Source of the DNA: Tritrichomonas foetus
Lineage: Eukaryota; Parabasalia; Tritrichomonadida; Tritrichomonadidae
Assembly (NCBI GenBank): GCA_001839685.1
Contig: MLAK01000596.1
Span: 1-64,000 of the forward strand
Direction: 5' to 3'
DNA length: 64,000 bases
In this document: piece after piece, positions 55,450 to 64,000 of the stretch
Layout of the letters: each line of letters opens with the position of its first letter
Position numbering within the stretch: the stretch's first letter is position 1
Notes under the pieces: model-generated
What the model was told of the DNA's origin: nothing
What the model saw: the letters and a program-made list of their open reading frames with translations, nothing else
The model's database searches: none
Translations under genes and position numbers: made by a program

Positions 55450-56311
55450 GTTTTTTAACTTTTAGTTTTTGTATCCGATTTTATTCTTCAGAAATATAAT
55501 GTTATTTCACCATTCATATTGACGATAACTGATATATTCTTTTTTCAATGCTTTACAACTTATCTAGAAAGAGAAAAATCTCTCAAGTCATTTTCAAAGT
55601 ATGATATTTGATGAAATTGTTGAAATGATTTCTAGTTGCAAAATTGGTATGATATAACGATTGGAATGCGAAATGTGGTTGCAAAAAGCCAAAATTTTCA
55701 TTCAAAAGGGAGTGACAATGCATTCAATGAATAAAATAGTGAAGGATTGTGAAAGCTAAACAAAGAAATCATCAATAAGAGATCATCAACAATAGATCAT
55801 CAATAATAGGTAGCATTAAATATTGTATTATATTCTCAACCAGAAAAATAACGACATAACAAAAACATATTAGAAAAATGAAATAAAAGCACATGATGAA
55901 ATCAAAAAGAAAACGAAAATGAAAAAAAAATAAAGGAAACTCGAATTCACATTATGTATATTTTTTGTTGGACATATTTGTTAACACTTTATTATCGATA
56001 TAAAAGGCAAATAACATCTATTTTATTCACTACAGTTCTGGAGAAGTACTTGTCATGACCGAATCCTCATGAGGATTAGTAACCAATCTAAAGATAGAAT
56101 TTATCTAACGTTGTCGGAAATTTAAATATTTTCAATATGCTTATTCATCAAAGATCGCTATTGCTTTCGGCATAAATCACTCCACTCTGGAAAAGTTTCA
56201 TTATTCAAATTCTCATAATAATAAAAAATGACAATGAAAAATCGGAAAAAGAATAAAAGCAGAAAAAAACAATATAATATATTGAAGATTTAATGCTTTT
56301 CATTCGAAACT
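55444..56311. other. AT-rich spacer
   Basis: About 870 bases with A-runs and a few short direct repeats (ATCAATA/GATCATCAA near 55770-55810). No open frame or RNA gene seen. Confidence 0.45.
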
Positions 56312-56722
56312 TTACTGTGCACGACCAAGCTTTTGGAGAGCCTTTTCGCGGCCAAGCCTCTTCTTTTCGATGAGGTTCTTGCGGTACTTGTCCATCTTGA
56401 TCTTTGTGATAACAACATTTGATGGGTGGATTGGAATGAAAACTGTTTCGTTGCTGAGTTTTTGCTTTGTGACTGATTCGACGTTGATACGCATTGTGCT
56501 AAGCTTGACAGCAACAACACGGCCTGAGCGTGTCTTGTATTGACCACGGACAACTTCGACTTCGTCATCACGGCGGATTGGGAGACGTTTGATACCGTGT
56601 GTATTTTGGAGGTCTTTTGAAAGTGGAGCGCTCATTGAAACATGCTTTTCTTCTTTTGTGGCGTTGAAGAATTGCTTGCGGACTTTACGAGCTTGTGATG
56701 AAACGAATGGATTTGTCTTCAT
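56312..56722 (-). CDS. RPL26: 60S ribosomal protein L26 (uL24)
   Basis: 136 residues. The N-terminus [20 protein letters not shown] and SAPLSKDL, then the KOW region ([28 protein letters not shown]), follow eukaryotic L26 ([47 protein letters not shown]) residue by residue. [19 protein letters not shown] is also typical. Length fits the family. It binds 28S/5.8S rRNA in the large subunit. Base composition is clearly richer in GC than the spacer, as expected of a highly expressed gene. The start codon lies within TTTTTCATG, so the mRNA leader must be very short. Confidence 0.97.
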   Translation of the reverse strand: MKTNPFVSSQARKVRKQFFNATKEEKHVSMSAPLSKDLQNTHGIKRLPIRRDDEVEVVRGQYKTRSGRVVAVKLSTMRINVESVTKQKLSNETVFIPIHPSNVVITKIKMDKYRKNLIEKKRLGREKALQKLGRAQ

Positions 56723-57109
56723 GAAAAAGGTCGTGGCTGAAGATTTTTATTCAAAAATTTTCTATGGCATGTGAATTATCCTCAAAAACTAAAAAGCCAA
56801 ATTCAAAATGACATGTCATCTAAAAAAATATTCATTAACTCTTGACAATCAGAAATGTTACATGAAAAGTAAATCTTTGAGTGATTCCTTGAAATTTCAA
56901 AGTTTCTTCATTGGATTTGGCTGTTACGAGATATCAATAATGCTTTAGATGATATTAGTAGTTTTCAACCTTGATATTCATTGAAAGAGGAGAAGAGTTC
57001 ACCTTAAGAGTGATTTCATTATTCGACCAATTATGAATTTAAATCATAAATATCATTTTAAACGGTCTCCATCAACTTCAAGGTAAATCGATAAATTGAG
57101 TTTTGCACT
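56723..57109. other. Divergent intergenic spacer
   Basis: About 390 bases between L26 and the bromodomain gene, holding both promoters. No repeat or RNA gene seen. Confidence 0.45.
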
Positions 57110-57982
57110 ATGAGTGATGTAAATACGAGACCACATCAATTCGTATTTTCCACTCTCTTGCCTGCACATAAAATCACTTTCCAGTACGACAATCCACAGA
57201 CTTTTATTCGAGAGGAAACTACAAAGGAAGTTCATTACAACATTCAAACTGAACACAACGAAGTCATCCAACTCGACCTAACGAAAGGGGTTCTTACGCT
57301 TCAATATTGCGACCAGCTTGTCAAAGATTTATTGAAAAGCAACCATCTCGGTAGTTTTAAGCAAAAAGTGAATCCGGAAAAAGACAATGCGCCAAATTAC
57401 GCAGAAATTGTGAAGAATCCCATGGACCTCCGCACATTACAAGATAGATTGCATACCGGCCTCATCACAACAGTCGCACAATTTAAACAGGAACTTGATC
57501 TCATTTGGGACAACTGCGCGAAATATAACGGACCTGCCCATCGCCTCACCAAATTAGCAAAGCAAGTTCAAAGCAATATCAATAAAGTGTGGGATGAGTC
57601 CCGCCGGCCACAGCCATCTGCGTCGCTTGACCATTTATTGAAACTACAGACAGTCCTCGAAGAGTTGGATCGTAAAGCTTCGAAATTACTCAAAATCGAG
57701 CCAAGGCCGGATATTCCGCCAGCCAAGAAACCGCCAAGGCCAACGCCAAAACCTGTTGTCCAGCCTCCTCCACAACAGAAGGTAATTGAAGGACCTCCAA
57801 ATCACCAACAAAGAAAACTAATTGCAGATAAATTATCATCTTCACCTGTAAACGAAATGCGGAAAGCGTGGGACATTCTGAAGCCACATTTGACGAAGGA
57901 AATCCTTGAGAGACCTTACATATCTCTAGACAGCCTTCCTGACGATGTTTTAATTGATTTGAAAAGAGCAGTTTTATCATAA
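57110..57982 (+). CDS. Bromodomain-NET (BET-like) protein
   Basis: 290 residues. After an unassigned 60-residue head, residues about 70-165 form one bromodomain: FKQKVNPEKDNAPNYAEIVK, NPMDLRTLQDRLHTG and DLIWDNCAKYNGP, where the Asn of KYNG is the acetyl-lysine-contacting residue. A Pro/Lys linker (PPAKKPPRPTPKPVV) leads to a C-terminal NET-like domain (LTKEILERPYISLDSLPDDV, then LIDLKRAVL). BET proteins read acetylated histones and recruit partners through NET. Having one bromodomain rather than two matches plant GTE-type and protist members. The stop codon lies in TAAAATAAA. It converges on the CENP-A gene with a minisatellite between. Confidence 0.88.
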   Translation: MSDVNTRPHQFVFSTLLPAHKITFQYDNPQTFIREETTKEVHYNIQTEHNEVIQLDLTKGVLTLQYCDQLVKDLLKSNHLGSFKQKVNPEKDNAPNYAEIVKNPMDLRTLQDRLHTGLITTVAQFKQELDLIWDNCAKYNGPAHRLTKLAKQVQSNINKVWDESRRPQPSASLDHLLKLQTVLEELDRKASKLLKIEPRPDIPPAKKPPRPTPKPVVQPPPQQKVIEGPPNHQQRKLIADKLSSSPVNEMRKAWDILKPHLTKEILERPYISLDSLPDDVLIDLKRAVLS

Positions 57983-58101
57983 AATAAAGAATTAAAGTAT
58001 ATTAGCATATTTAATAAAGAAATCTATGATTAATACAGTCGATTTTCTCCTTCTTGATTTAAAGTCGTCTTTATATGATCTTGTTTTATTTCTATTTTTG
58101 A

Positions 58102-58465
58102 TATCTCTCTTTTGATATCTTACTTTTGATATCTCTCTTTAAATATCTTACTTTTGATATCTTTCTTTAAATATCTTACTTTTGATATCTTTCTTTTGAT
58201 ATCTTACTTTTGATATCTTTCTTTTGATATCTTACTTTAAATATCTTTCTTTTGATATCTTACTTTAAATATCTTACTTTTGATATCTTACTTTAAATAT
58301 CTTTCTTTTGATATCTTACTTTAAATATCTTACTTTTGATATCTTACTTTAAATATCTTTCTTTTGATATCTTACTTTAAATATCTTACTTTTGATATCT
58401 TACTTTAAATATCTTACTTTAAATATCTTACTTTAAATATCTTTCTTTTGATATCTTACTTTGTA
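58102..58465. repeat. 14-bp minisatellite, 26 units, with higher-order structure
   Basis: Twenty-six consecutive 14-bp units TATCTTWCTTTDRA without a single length change. Variation is confined to two places, T/A at position 7 (with C at position 6 in the first part) and TG/AA at positions 12-13. Units 11-14, 15-18 and 19-22 repeat as identical 56-bp blocks. It lies between the convergent bromodomain and CENP-A genes. Confidence 0.96.
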
Positions 58466-58604
58466 TAGCACAATTTAGACATCAGAATTATGAAATGAGA
58501 ACTTCAGTGAATGTATCACATTCATCATCCATATAAAAATACGAATGAAATATCATAAAACACGATAAAATGATTTTTTTATATCTTTTTTTATGGTATA
58601 ACAT

Positions 58605-58671
58605 ATAAACAACATGCAAAATCAAAATTGAAACAAAATCATTCACAACAATAAACAACATGCAAAATCAA
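58605..58671. repeat. Short direct repeat
   Basis: A 21-bp word beginning ATAAACAACATGC occurs exactly at 58605-58625 and again at 58651-58671, just downstream of the CENP-A stop codon. Confidence 0.85.
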
Positions 58672-58691
58672 TACAAAGAGGAAAAAAGCTA

Positions 58692-59090
58692 CTACACTCT
58701 TCCTCGAATTCTCTGAGCAAGTTGCAAATCTCTTTGCATCAGCGTAACTCTTCTGGCGTGAATCGAGCACAAAAGTCCATCTTCAATGAGTCCAACGAGA
58801 TAAGCTTCGGATGCCTGCTGAAGGGCTTCTAATGCATCTTTGCTCCATCTGAATTCTTTTGTCGAAGACGACTGGGAGATTTCTTTAACAAGACGTGCAA
58901 AGGGAAGCTTTCGAATGAGGAGGTCTGTCGTCTTTTGAAACTTGCGGATTTCGCTGATCCATTTTGTTGTTGGTCTGAATCGTTTTTGCTTCGGTCGAGC
59001 TATCGTGCGGTTTGCTACAGCTGGCCTTCGTTTCGTTCCTGAGTGACCATGAATTGGAGATCTTTGCGGGGTTTTATTTTCGTCATCCAT
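58692..59090 (-). CDS. CENP-A-type centromeric histone H3 variant
   Basis: 132 residues from the ATG at 59090 (the frame above it opens with TTG). The histone fold is unmistakable: [48 protein letters not shown] and [18 protein letters not shown]. It is not canonical H3: the 40-residue tail lacks the ARTKQTARKS and APRKQL signatures and is Arg/Pro/Lys-rich; loop 1 ([16 protein letters not shown]) is one residue longer than in H3; and a Trp sits where CENP-A proteins have it (FNW in human). Helix 2 lacks the H3 Phe/Cys pattern only in part. These are CENP-A hallmarks, so it probably marks centromeres. Centromere location itself cannot be read from sequence. The gene is divergent from a chromodomain gene. 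Confidence 0.85.
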   Translation of the reverse strand: MDDENKTPQRSPIHGHSGTKRRPAVANRTIARPKQKRFRPTTKWISEIRKFQKTTDLLIRKLPFARLVKEISQSSSTKEFRWSKDALEALQQASEAYLVGLIEDGLLCSIHARRVTLMQRDLQLAQRIRGRV

Positions 59091-59520
59091 TTGCGAGAAA
59101 GAGAAATTAATAAACAATTTTTCTAATTCTGTTGAATTTGATCGTTAATTCATCAAAAAAGGTTGCATCAAAAAGTTGATTCCCGCCTTAATAATTCAAT
59201 TTTTTATATGTATACTTGGTCATGGTTTTCAGTAACATGACCATATATAGACTTAAAAATACATTCCAGATTTTTTTCATTATTTCTTCAAAATACCAAC
59301 AACAAACTTGATTTGAATGATATATATTAGAGAAGTAGTAAAGATCAAGGAGAGAATTTCATGGAACTAACATTTCAGTCGAGAGAGTATCTAGTCTTAA
59401 GTATTTTCAGTGAAATTGATGACTTGAAAGGTTGAAGTGGGAAAAGCCGCCATTATTTTTTCAGAAAAAATGATATGTCACTCAAAAGTTTATGAAAAAG
59501 TTTGAAAATTAATCCATCAA
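59091..59520. other. Divergent promoter region of CENP-A and chromodomain genes
   Basis: 430 AT-rich bases between divergent starts. TCCATCAAATG at the chromodomain start is initiator-like. No other structure is seen. Confidence 0.45.
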
Positions 59521-60903
59521 ATGGATGAAGAGGAAGATGGAATTTTTGAAGTACAGGAAGTGTTAGCGCATGTATTGCAGCAGAAAAAACATTTCTATCT
59601 AATCCATTGGAAGGGATATGATCTTCCCACCGATAACACTTGGGAACCGATCGAAAATTTAACGAATTGTTTAGAACTCCTTGCACTTTATCACACTACG
59701 TTTGGACAGAAAGAAGTAAAGCCAAAAATAATCGCAGAATTCCTTAAAAAGAAACAAAAAAACTCACCAAAAAAAGAAAATTATATTCAAAGCGACAACC
59801 CCAAAAATATCGAAAAACTAAACAATCAAATTTCATCTCAGCAAAACAATCAACAAATCCTCCATCAAAACAGTCAGCAAATCCTCCATCAAAACACAAA
59901 TCAAAATTTACATCCAAATCTTCAAAACTTGATTCAAAATTCACATCAATACATTTTAGATACTCAGAATGAATCTCCAAAATCTTTGGAAAATTCTTTC
60001 CCTGCCTTGACTGCAAGCAGACTCAATGCCGTGTCAGACGAATTCAAAAACGAGTACATCTCTTTTATTCAAAGTATTCAGCAAGACGACCCAAAAGACT
60101 TGGTTCAAGATGTTTTCGATAAAATAGACCAAAGAATGAATGAAGAAACAACTATATTAATTGATCATTCCTTCCAAAAACACAGAATCATTCAAACAGA
60201 GCAAGAAACCTCTGCTTTAGAAAATTCAACCGAATTAGGAAATATTTCAAGCCAACCAACAAGCATTTCTGTCGAAGATTCAAATATTCCGAACGATGCA
60301 GAAAAAAGTAATACAACTTCTGTCAATGATGCGAATTTTCATAAAAACATCACACGAAATAAGAATGCGCGAATCAAAAATAAAAATAAATTTTCTGATG
60401 ATTATGAAAACTATGTTGTTGACTCAATGAGTGAACCAATTGAATCGAGTGATATCATTGATATGGAAGAAGAAACTGAAGTTGAAATGGAATTCGATGA
60501 AGAAATGGAAGAAGAAATTCATGAAACGAAACAAAGAGGTAGAAACAAAAAAAATCAGCCACGGAGGCAACGAGTTTCCAAATTATCAACAGCTATTCAT
60601 GAAGAAGAATTTGAAGTTGAAAAGATTTTGGCAAAAAGAAATTTGAACGGATATGATGAATACCTGATTAAATGGTTAAATCATCCACCAATTGAAAACA
60701 GCTGGTCTAAAGAAGAGGATATGTGTTGTGATGAAATGATAGAGAAATTCAACAAAACTTCTAAAAAAGAAAGAAAAAATATTGATCATTTTCGGAAGCT
60801 TTATGACCATTATAATTTATATCCAACCGACTCAGAAATTGCAGAAAGTGATCAAATAATCAATTATCTAACTTCTAAGTTGTTTCCTGGAGAAGATATA
60901 TAA
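59521..60903 (+). CDS. Protein with two chromodomains
   Basis: 460 residues. N-terminal chromodomain at about 8-60 (GIFEVQEVLAHVLQQKKHFY, LIHWKGYD, DNTWEPIENL) with the aromatic residues of a methyl-lysine cage. A 300-residue disordered linker follows, rich in Asn, Gln and Ser with repeated HQNSQQ/HQNTNQ words, a basic patch (RNKNARIKNKNK) and an acidic stretch (MEEETEVEMEFDEEMEEEIH). A second chromodomain lies at about 362-415 (FEVEKILAKRNLNGYDEYLI, KWLNHP, ENSWSKEEDM). HP1 has one chromodomain plus a shadow domain; here both look like true chromodomains on opposite ends. It may bridge methylated nucleosomes. Function inferred from domains only. Confidence 0.86.
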   Translation: MDEEEDGIFEVQEVLAHVLQQKKHFYLIHWKGYDLPTDNTWEPIENLTNCLELLALYHTTFGQKEVKPKIIAEFLKKKQKNSPKKENYIQSDNPKNIEKLNNQISSQQNNQQILHQNSQQILHQNTNQNLHPNLQNLIQNSHQYILDTQNESPKSLENSFPALTASRLNAVSDEFKNEYISFIQSIQQDDPKDLVQDVFDKIDQRMNEETTILIDHSFQKHRIIQTEQETSALENSTELGNISSQPTSISVEDSNIPNDAEKSNTTSVNDANFHKNITRNKNARIKNKNKFSDDYENYVVDSMSEPIESSDIIDMEEETEVEMEFDEEMEEEIHETKQRGRNKKNQPRRQRVSKLSTAIHEEEFEVEKILAKRNLNGYDEYLIKWLNHPPIENSWSKEEDMCCDEMIEKFNKTSKKERKNIDHFRKLYDHYNLYPTDSEIAESDQIINYLTSKLFPGEDI

Positions 60904-61223
60904 TTTGTATTCTAATGTTAGCAGCTTCATAGTTATTATATTTTGTTTTAATTGTTTTTATTTTTATATATAAATGTTATGTAATACTTCAATTATTCAT
61001 TGTTTTTCTTATATTTATTTTCTTATTTTAAATATGTTCCTTATAAAACTCCAAGAACATATTGGGTTTACCTTGGTGAGCAAATGTTCAACAAAAGCGG
61101 CTGATTCTAATTTGAGTTTGGAAATAATGATAAAGAAGAATATATCAACATATAATTTCGGATAGACATTTACTAAAAATTATACACACAACATATAACA
61201 TGGAGGAACTTTTTGGAATTGGC
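60904..61223. other. Convergent intergenic spacer
   Basis: 320 AT-rich bases between the chromodomain and adaptor genes. The one short open stretch (60974-61165) is hydrophobic by AT bias and was not accepted. Confidence 0.4.
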
Positions 61224-62618
61224 TTATGGAGGAGTAAGAGCCATTTTTTGGCAATCGAGGCGGCCCGGTGCCAATGCGGGCATCACTCGCTCGCTCGAGT
61301 CCGATTCAGATAGATCGCAAAGGGGAGTTCCTTGTGGTGCAGATATTTGCCGTGAGATGTGGAAACGACCAAGCGTCGCTGGTTTCTTTCCAATGCTTGG
61401 ATCAACATTCGCGTGTGCGTTGTCCAAAACAAGGTGTATATGAGTAGTACCTTCATCATCTGTCACATTTTCAGCTTCTAAGCCTATTTCTGATACGTTT
61501 AGGTCCATGGATGATGGGCGTCTGCGGGTGACAATTGGTTTGAAGGCAGGAAGATGTCGCGGCGTATCGTCAACAAGGTTAATGATCTCCTCATTGGATC
61601 GTTGAAGCGAGACTATGAAGTCATCGTCAGATAATGACGATGCATCAAAGTCAATTAAATTATAATTATTCATTGAATTTTGATTATTCAAATATGGTTT
61701 TTCTTCAAACATATCATTCACTGCTGCAATTGGATCTATATATCCTGCATCATAAATCGATGGTGGTTGTATTGAACCAAATATCGGTTCAAACATATCA
61801 TCGTCATCGTCGACCATATTTTGATTGAATTTTTGATCGTCGTTTTCAAGGAGAGCGGAAATATTATGACCTTTGACTGGTAAACTTCTTGCAAAGAAGT
61901 CATAAGTAACGTCCGATAGAGATGAAATACTTGGCGCCATTCTTGAAGAGTGAGCCAAATATTTAGACTCGCTTTTATTTTTCTCGGTTGTGATTGGATC
62001 AGCCAGCATGTTTCTTTCTGAAGCGAAAGGATCATAAAGGTCAACGGTTTCATTCATAAAATTAGTTTCTTCTTCACTGTACGACGGTTTTTTGAGATGA
62101 GATTGTGGAGTTAATGATTGAAATGGATTTACGAATTGTTGGCTGTAAATCGACATGTCTGGTTTCGGAATCTGAGTTTGATGTGAAGATGGTTTTTTTG
62201 ACGTGGTATTTCGAGTAATTTCGTCGATGATGGTGGCCGTCAATTTAAAGAGCTCGTCTCGATCTTCATTTTTCGTGTGGCCAGTTGAAATCAAAAAAAT
62301 ACTCTGAAATTCCGGAAGAAAGAGTCGGGCCGAAATCCGAAAGCATTCTGAAATTTTCATTGAAAATGACACAATTTGGAGACATCGATAAATTTTGACA
62401 GGATCGTTCGAATATTTGTCAATAAGAGCTATGATTATAATGAGACCTTCGACGCAGTGCTCGCGAGAATTGAGATATGAAATTAATTGGGATTGGATTG
62501 AGCGGGAGAGCTTATCTTTGATAGTCATCTTTTCTTTAACGTGTTTGGTAAGCATTTCCATCATTGATTCGTGCCGTTTGAGAATCGGATTGTCCCTTTC
62601 TTTAAACAGCGATTTCAT
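61224..62618 (-). CDS. ANTH/ENTH-like clathrin adaptor
   Basis: 464 residues. Residues 1-145 are all-helical and ENTH/ANTH/VHS-like (SRSIQSQLISYLNSREHCVE, GLIIIIALIDKYS). The rest is disordered and carries endocytic short motifs: NPF in FVNPFQSL (EH-domain binding), DPF in YDPFASE (AP-2 ear binding), LIDFD (clathrin-box-like), and acidic DDMFEPIF and NDMFEE stretches. Such proteins join membranes, cargo and clathrin. The motif set is seen directly; the fold class is inferred because the helical domain is divergent. The last 60 residues are Ser/Pro-rich. The start is the only ATG near the domain edge. Confidence 0.68.
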   Translation of the reverse strand: MKSLFKERDNPILKRHESMMEMLTKHVKEKMTIKDKLSRSIQSQLISYLNSREHCVEGLIIIIALIDKYSNDPVKIYRCLQIVSFSMKISECFRISARLFLPEFQSIFLISTGHTKNEDRDELFKLTATIIDEITRNTTSKKPSSHQTQIPKPDMSIYSQQFVNPFQSLTPQSHLKKPSYSEEETNFMNETVDLYDPFASERNMLADPITTEKNKSESKYLAHSSRMAPSISSLSDVTYDFFARSLPVKGHNISALLENDDQKFNQNMVDDDDDMFEPIFGSIQPPSIYDAGYIDPIAAVNDMFEEKPYLNNQNSMNNYNLIDFDASSLSDDDFIVSLQRSNEEIINLVDDTPRHLPAFKPIVTRRRPSSMDLNVSEIGLEAENVTDDEGTTHIHLVLDNAHANVDPSIGKKPATLGRFHISRQISAPQGTPLCDLSESDSSERVMPALAPGRLDCQKMALTPP

Positions 62619-64000
62619 TTTTCTTTTTGAGTGTTCACTTTTTCAAGCTGATCAAGATTCTGTGAATATATATAATTTTATCAGAAATATTGTTTTTACT
62701 TTTTCAATGAAATCTGATAACTCATCAGATTTTTTTTTTTTTTTTTAAAAAAAAAAAATAAAAAAATCAGAAATTACTTTAAATTGTTGATTAAAAAAAG
62801 TTTGTATTTTTGGAGGAACTTCGTAGATATTTATGAGAAAACGTCGACTCTGAAAAAGTAGAATGGCCAATTTTAATTTCATAAAAGGTCTTAGACAAAA
62901 GAAAAAGTGAAGAAAATCAATAAATAAGGATTCATGAATGATTTATTGAATTAATATTTTGTGAGAAAAGCATTGATTTATTTTAATTATGACAGAATAC
63001 TGCTTTTTGATAAATAACGACTGAAAATATTTTATTGAATTATTGACAGTTCTCATAGAAATAACCGTGAAAGTAGTTTCGTTTTTATTCTTTAAATTAA
63101 AATATTTTTTTAATTCATTTAATTTTCTGTTCTTCTCTCTGTAAATTCAGAATTTCTTTCAAAAGATATTCTGAAAATTCGAAGATAAGAAGAAAAGCCC
63201 ATAAATTTTGTAATTGATTGAAAATCTCAACTTCAGAAAGTTCTAACGTGAGCTTAGCCACGTGTTTCGAATATTCATTTTTTTGGTCGCTTTTGTTTTC
63301 CCGATTGAAACTTTAAAATCTTCATTTTTATATTTTGACAAATTAAATCAGAGTTTCCCGTATAATGATAGATAAATTGAGACATCTTTGAAAATCGATT
63401 AGAAAAAGTTCGCCAATATCCAAATATTTCTTAAGAAATTTTTATATTTTCAAAGAATATAATTTATCCATCTTTATACTCGAAACTCTGAATAAAATCT
63501 TATATGCGAGCAGAGTTTACCAGGAAACAGTAATCTTGCCGCACTCACGATATCACTCTTTTAACCGGAGTTAAATCATTAGACTCATTTGTAAAATTGT
63601 TGGTAATTTGATGCTCTTCCATTTTGTCACATTTTTTGTTTTAATTGAACATGTTACTGGTATAATTCGTTAATATATATGTTTTAGTTAAAATTCTTTC
63701 AAAGGAATTATAATAAGATTAGTCATTAACGAGATAAATCCTAAATAATCACTTGAATTTATTTGAGGAAAGCATCGAAAAAGTTATTTTTTCAAAACAT
63801 AATCCGAAGCATCCTTCAATTTTGAATGCAGAACTCTAAATTAATCATTCAATAGATGTGATTCTCCATAAAAATAAATAAATGGATTGTTGTCCAATGC
63901 ATTTTTCATGATATTTTCCAGATGTAAAAATGAATCAGGATTATCATAGATGGTTAAAATGTTCCACATCAACCGTTGGTTGATTAAGATTTTCGAGCAT
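62619..64000. other. AT-rich end spacer
   Basis: About 1.4 kb to the window edge. A T-run followed by an A-run at about 62728-62768 can form a hairpin. At the very end (about 63836-64000, minus strand) short open pieces (LENLNQPTVDVEHFNHL, then NPDSFLHLENIMKNALDNN in another frame) suggest a decayed or frameshifted gene end. No family named. Confidence 0.4.

Noticed and set aside
56290..56571. 93-codon minus-strand frame overlapping L26
   Set aside because: Out-of-frame shadow of RPL26.
58102..58465. Considered as a CRISPR-like array
   Set aside because: Units are contiguous with no spacers; a eukaryotic minisatellite explains it.
63480..63620. Locally GC-richer patch considered as a small nuclear RNA
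   Set aside because: No U1, U2, U4, U5 or U6 signature could be recognised.

Overview
The window looks like nuclear DNA of a parabasalid (trichomonad) protist, most like Trichomonas or Tritrichomonas. The DNA is strongly AT-rich. Genes are single uninterrupted reading frames with no intron that I could see. Many start codons lie a few bases behind a TCA-type initiator as in Trichomonas. A hydrogenosome-type TIM44 homologue, BspA-type leucine-rich repeats fused to a kinase fold and a DNA transposon all fit. There are 20 intact protein genes (one is the transposon's), a gene cut by an assembly gap (977 N), two decayed phosphatase genes, a tRNA-like remnant, a minisatellite and several kilobases of AT-rich spacer. 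The species name is inference; no rRNA marker is present.

Left part (1-15.1 kb): a 3.7-kilo-residue CARMIL-like giant (PH-like domain, leucine-rich repeats, then a very long disordered tail with arrays of short linear motifs), a Ska1-like kinetochore protein, a gene-poor stretch with possible coding relics, and the U1 snRNP splicing factor Prp39.

Middle (15.2-34.5 kb): a duplicated cassette in inverted orientation, each copy with an LRR/PP2C phosphatase pseudogene followed by a BspA-LRR/coiled-coil/kinase-fold gene. The left copy is broken by the assembly gap, beyond which lies an intact pogo-like transposon with perfect 42-bp inverted repeats. The right copy is complete and encodes a predicted pseudokinase (HRN and DFR in place of HRD and DFG). 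Between the copies lie an active-looking protein kinase and a head-to-head pair, UDP-glucose:glycoprotein glucosyltransferase and an SLC35B1-type nucleotide-sugar transporter, which together would supply and use UDP-glucose in the ER. A PPP2R3C/TON2-type PP2A subunit follows.

Right part (34.5-64 kb): a long coiled-coil protein, CCDC22 (CCC/Commander complex) and a VPS8-like CORVET subunit in tandem, a small orphan, a compact PP2A B56-like protein, hydrogenosomal TIM44, another orphan, an exosome RNase PH-like subunit, a second CARMIL-like protein and ribosomal protein L26. Then comes a chromatin neighbourhood: a bromodomain-NET protein, a 26-unit minisatellite, a CENP-A-type histone H3 and a two-chromodomain protein divergent from it. 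An ANTH/ENTH-like clathrin adaptor and 1.4 kb of spacer close the window.

Themes are membrane traffic (CCDC22, VPS8, ANTH adaptor), ER glycoprotein quality control, PP2A/PP2C signalling, actin/LRR scaffolds and centromere biology (CENP-A plus Ska1). No computed searches were possible; family calls rest on reading motifs in the translations.
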